The notes under the pieces were generated by a model. It was not told where the DNA came from and did not search any database. It saw only the letters and a list, made by a program, of their open reading frames with translations. Below, in pieces: positions 6,441-7,776 of a DNA stretch of 7,776 nucleotides (positions are counted from its first letter, which is position 1; the number at the start of each line of letters is the position of its first letter). The DNA is taken from NCBI GenBank assembly GCA_002395905.1, contig DGVK01000113.1, forward strand, positions 1 through 7,776, read 5' to 3'. The translations under genes and the position numbers were made by a program. The DNA comes from Verrucomicrobia bacterium UBA4286 (GTDB taxonomy: Bacteria > Verrucomicrobiota > Kiritimatiellia > RFP12 > UBA1067).

Positions 6441-7776
6441 TGAGCGAATACAATTTCTCGGCCATCGAAAAGAAGTGGCAGAAGCGCTGGCTGGAGAACA
6501 AAACATTCAAGACCGACTCGTCCGCACCGGGCGAGAAGTTCTACTGCCTCGACATGTTTCCGTATCCCTCGGGCGCGGGGCTTCATGTCGGCCATCCCGA
6601 GGGCTACACCGCGACGGACATCCTCTGCCGCTACAAGAGGATGAAAGGCTTCAACGTCCTTCATCCGATGGGATGGGACGCGTTCGGCCTCCCGGCGGAG
6701 CAGTATGCAGTCGAGACAGGAACCCACCCCGCGGTCACCACGAAGAAGAACATCGACCGCTTCCGCGAGCAGATACGCGCGCTCGGCTTCAGCTACGACT
6801 GGGATCGCGAGGTGAACACGACCGATCCAAAGTACTACCGCTGGACGCAGTGGATTTTCGAGCAGCTTTACAAGAAGGGGCTTGCATACGTTGCTGAAGT
6901 GCCGGTCAACTGGTGCCCGGCGCTCGGAACGGTTCTTGCGAACGAAGAGGTCATCGACGGGAGGTCCGAGCGGGGCAACCATCCTGTGATACGCCGGCCG
7001 ATGCGCCAGTGGATGCTCAAGATCACCGAATACGCCGAGCGCCTGCTCAACGACCTCGACACTCTCGACTGGCCGGAGGGCATAAAGGAGATGCAGCGCA
7101 ACTGGATCGGGAAATCGACCGGCGCGCTCGTCGACTTCGGCGTGAAAGGCGCGGAAGGAAAGATCACCGTCTACACCACGCGCTGCGACACGCTCTTCGG
7201 CGCGACCTACATGGTGCTAAGCCCCGAGCACGCGCTTGTTGCGAAATGGCTCGACGAAGGGACGGTCAGGAACGCCGACGAGGTCAAGGCCTACCAGAAG
7301 AAGGCCGCGACAAAGAGCGACCTCGAACGCACCGAGCTCAACAAGGAAAAGACCGGCGTGCGGCTCGAAGGCGTGACTGGCGTCAACCCCGTGAACGGCG
7401 ACGAACTGCCCATATTCATTTCAGACTACGTTCTGGCGAGCTACGGCACAGGCGCGATCATGGCAGTCCCCGCCCATGACGAGCGCGACTTCGATTTTGC
7501 AAAAGTGTTCAATCTGCCGATATTCCAGGTGGTCGCCAAGGCGGGGTCTGAAACCGTCGGCGACGCCGATTCGTCGCGCGTTCCTTATACTGGATCAGAG
7601 GCGTTCACTGATATCGCGACAGGCGTGATGGTGAATTCGGGCTTTCTTAACGGGCTCTCGGTCGAAGAGGCGCGGCCTGCGATGATCAAATGGCTCGAAA
7701 CGAAGGGGGCAGGCAGGGCCAAGACGCAGTACAAGCTGCGCGACTGGCTCTTCTCGCGCCAGCGCTACTGGGGCGA
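6440..7776 (+). CDS. leuS: Leucyl-tRNA synthetase, 5' part (runs off the window)
   Basis: The first 445 codons of a class I leucyl-tRNA synthetase are present; the frame is still open at the right edge. The enzyme charges tRNA-Leu with leucine in the cytosol and hydrolyses mischarged products. The HIGH-type motif is His49-Val50-Gly51-His52, and [13 protein letters not shown] follows. The CP1 editing domain (about 220-400) shows the threonine-rich TTRCDTLFG (246-254) and [16 protein letters not shown] with Asp347, in the place of the conserved editing aspartate. [12 protein letters not shown] ends the visible part. The KMSKS loop and anticodon-binding domain lie outside. The ZN1 region keeps Cys159 but reads [10 protein letters not shown] (174-183) where zinc-binding forms have cysteines. 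The ATG overlaps the plsX stop by one base and has no strong Shine-Dalgarno sequence, so it probably depends on coupling to plsX. Confidence 0.97.
   Translation, partial: MSEYNFSAIEKKWQKRWLENKTFKTDSSAPGEKFYCLDMFPYPSGAGLHVGHPEGYTATDILCRYKRMKGFNVLHPMGWDAFGLPAEQYAVETGTHPAVTTKKNIDRFREQIRALGFSYDWDREVNTTDPKYYRWTQWIFEQLYKKGLAYVAEVPVNWCPALGTVLANEEVIDGRSERGNHPVIRRPMRQWMLKITEYAERLLNDLDTLDWPEGIKEMQRNWIGKSTGALVDFGVKGAEGKITVYTTRCDTLFGATYMVLSPEHALVAKWLDEGTVRNADEVKAYQKKAATKSDLERTELNKEKTGVRLEGVTGVNPVNGDELPIFISDYVLASYGTGAIMAVPAHDERDFDFAKVFNLPIFQVVAKAGSETVGDADSSRVPYTGSEAFTDIATGVMVNSGFLNGLSVEEARPAMIKWLETKGAGRAKTQYKLRDWLFSRQRYWG

Overview
The window is a GC-rich bacterial segment. All seven genes lie on the + strand and cover almost everything from base 165 to the right edge, where the last gene (leuS) is cut off. 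The sequence contains no RNA gene, insertion sequence, CRISPR array or long intergenic region. A predicted signal peptide on a periplasmic-type peptidyl-prolyl isomerase points to a Gram-negative envelope. The style of the symporter and of LeuRS (a zinc-less ZN1 region and a '[12 protein letters not shown]' type catalytic core) suggests the PVC superphylum (Verrucomicrobiota, Kiritimatiellota or Lentisphaerota). That taxonomic guess is from memory of family features and is low to moderate in confidence.

Region 1 (1-3728) is a tight three-gene operon of accessory character. It has a metallo-beta-lactamase-fold hydrolase, a DUF1116 protein (the family of AllG/YlbE of oxamate carbamoyltransferase) and a sodium:solute symporter. 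The genes overlap by 4 and 20 bases and each start has a good Shine-Dalgarno sequence. An extended -10 promoter, with a dyad at the -35 position, precedes the first gene. The layout suggests uptake of an unknown small solute followed by one hydrolytic and one carbamoyltransferase-like step. No substrate can be read from the sequence, and the AllF and AllH partners of AllG are absent here.

Region 2 (3729-7776) is housekeeping: a SurA/PpiC-like isomerase, a DUF177 (YceD) protein, rpmF (ribosomal protein bL32), plsX (phosphate acyltransferase) and the 5' part of leuS. The yceD-rpmF-plsX order is widely conserved and couples ribosome and phospholipid synthesis. Here leuS follows plsX instead of the commonly seen fabH.

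The two units start from near-identical extended -10 elements (TATGGTATAATA at 125-136 and 3776-3787). The second lies so close to the isomerase ATG, with no Shine-Dalgarno sequence, that its mRNA is probably leaderless. A third, consensus-like promoter (TTGACG-17-TATAAT) sits inside the DUF177 gene and would give rpmF-plsX-leuS their own transcription. The most novel part is the hydrolase-DUF1116-symporter cassette. The DUF1116 protein appears to lack an internal segment present in AllG.
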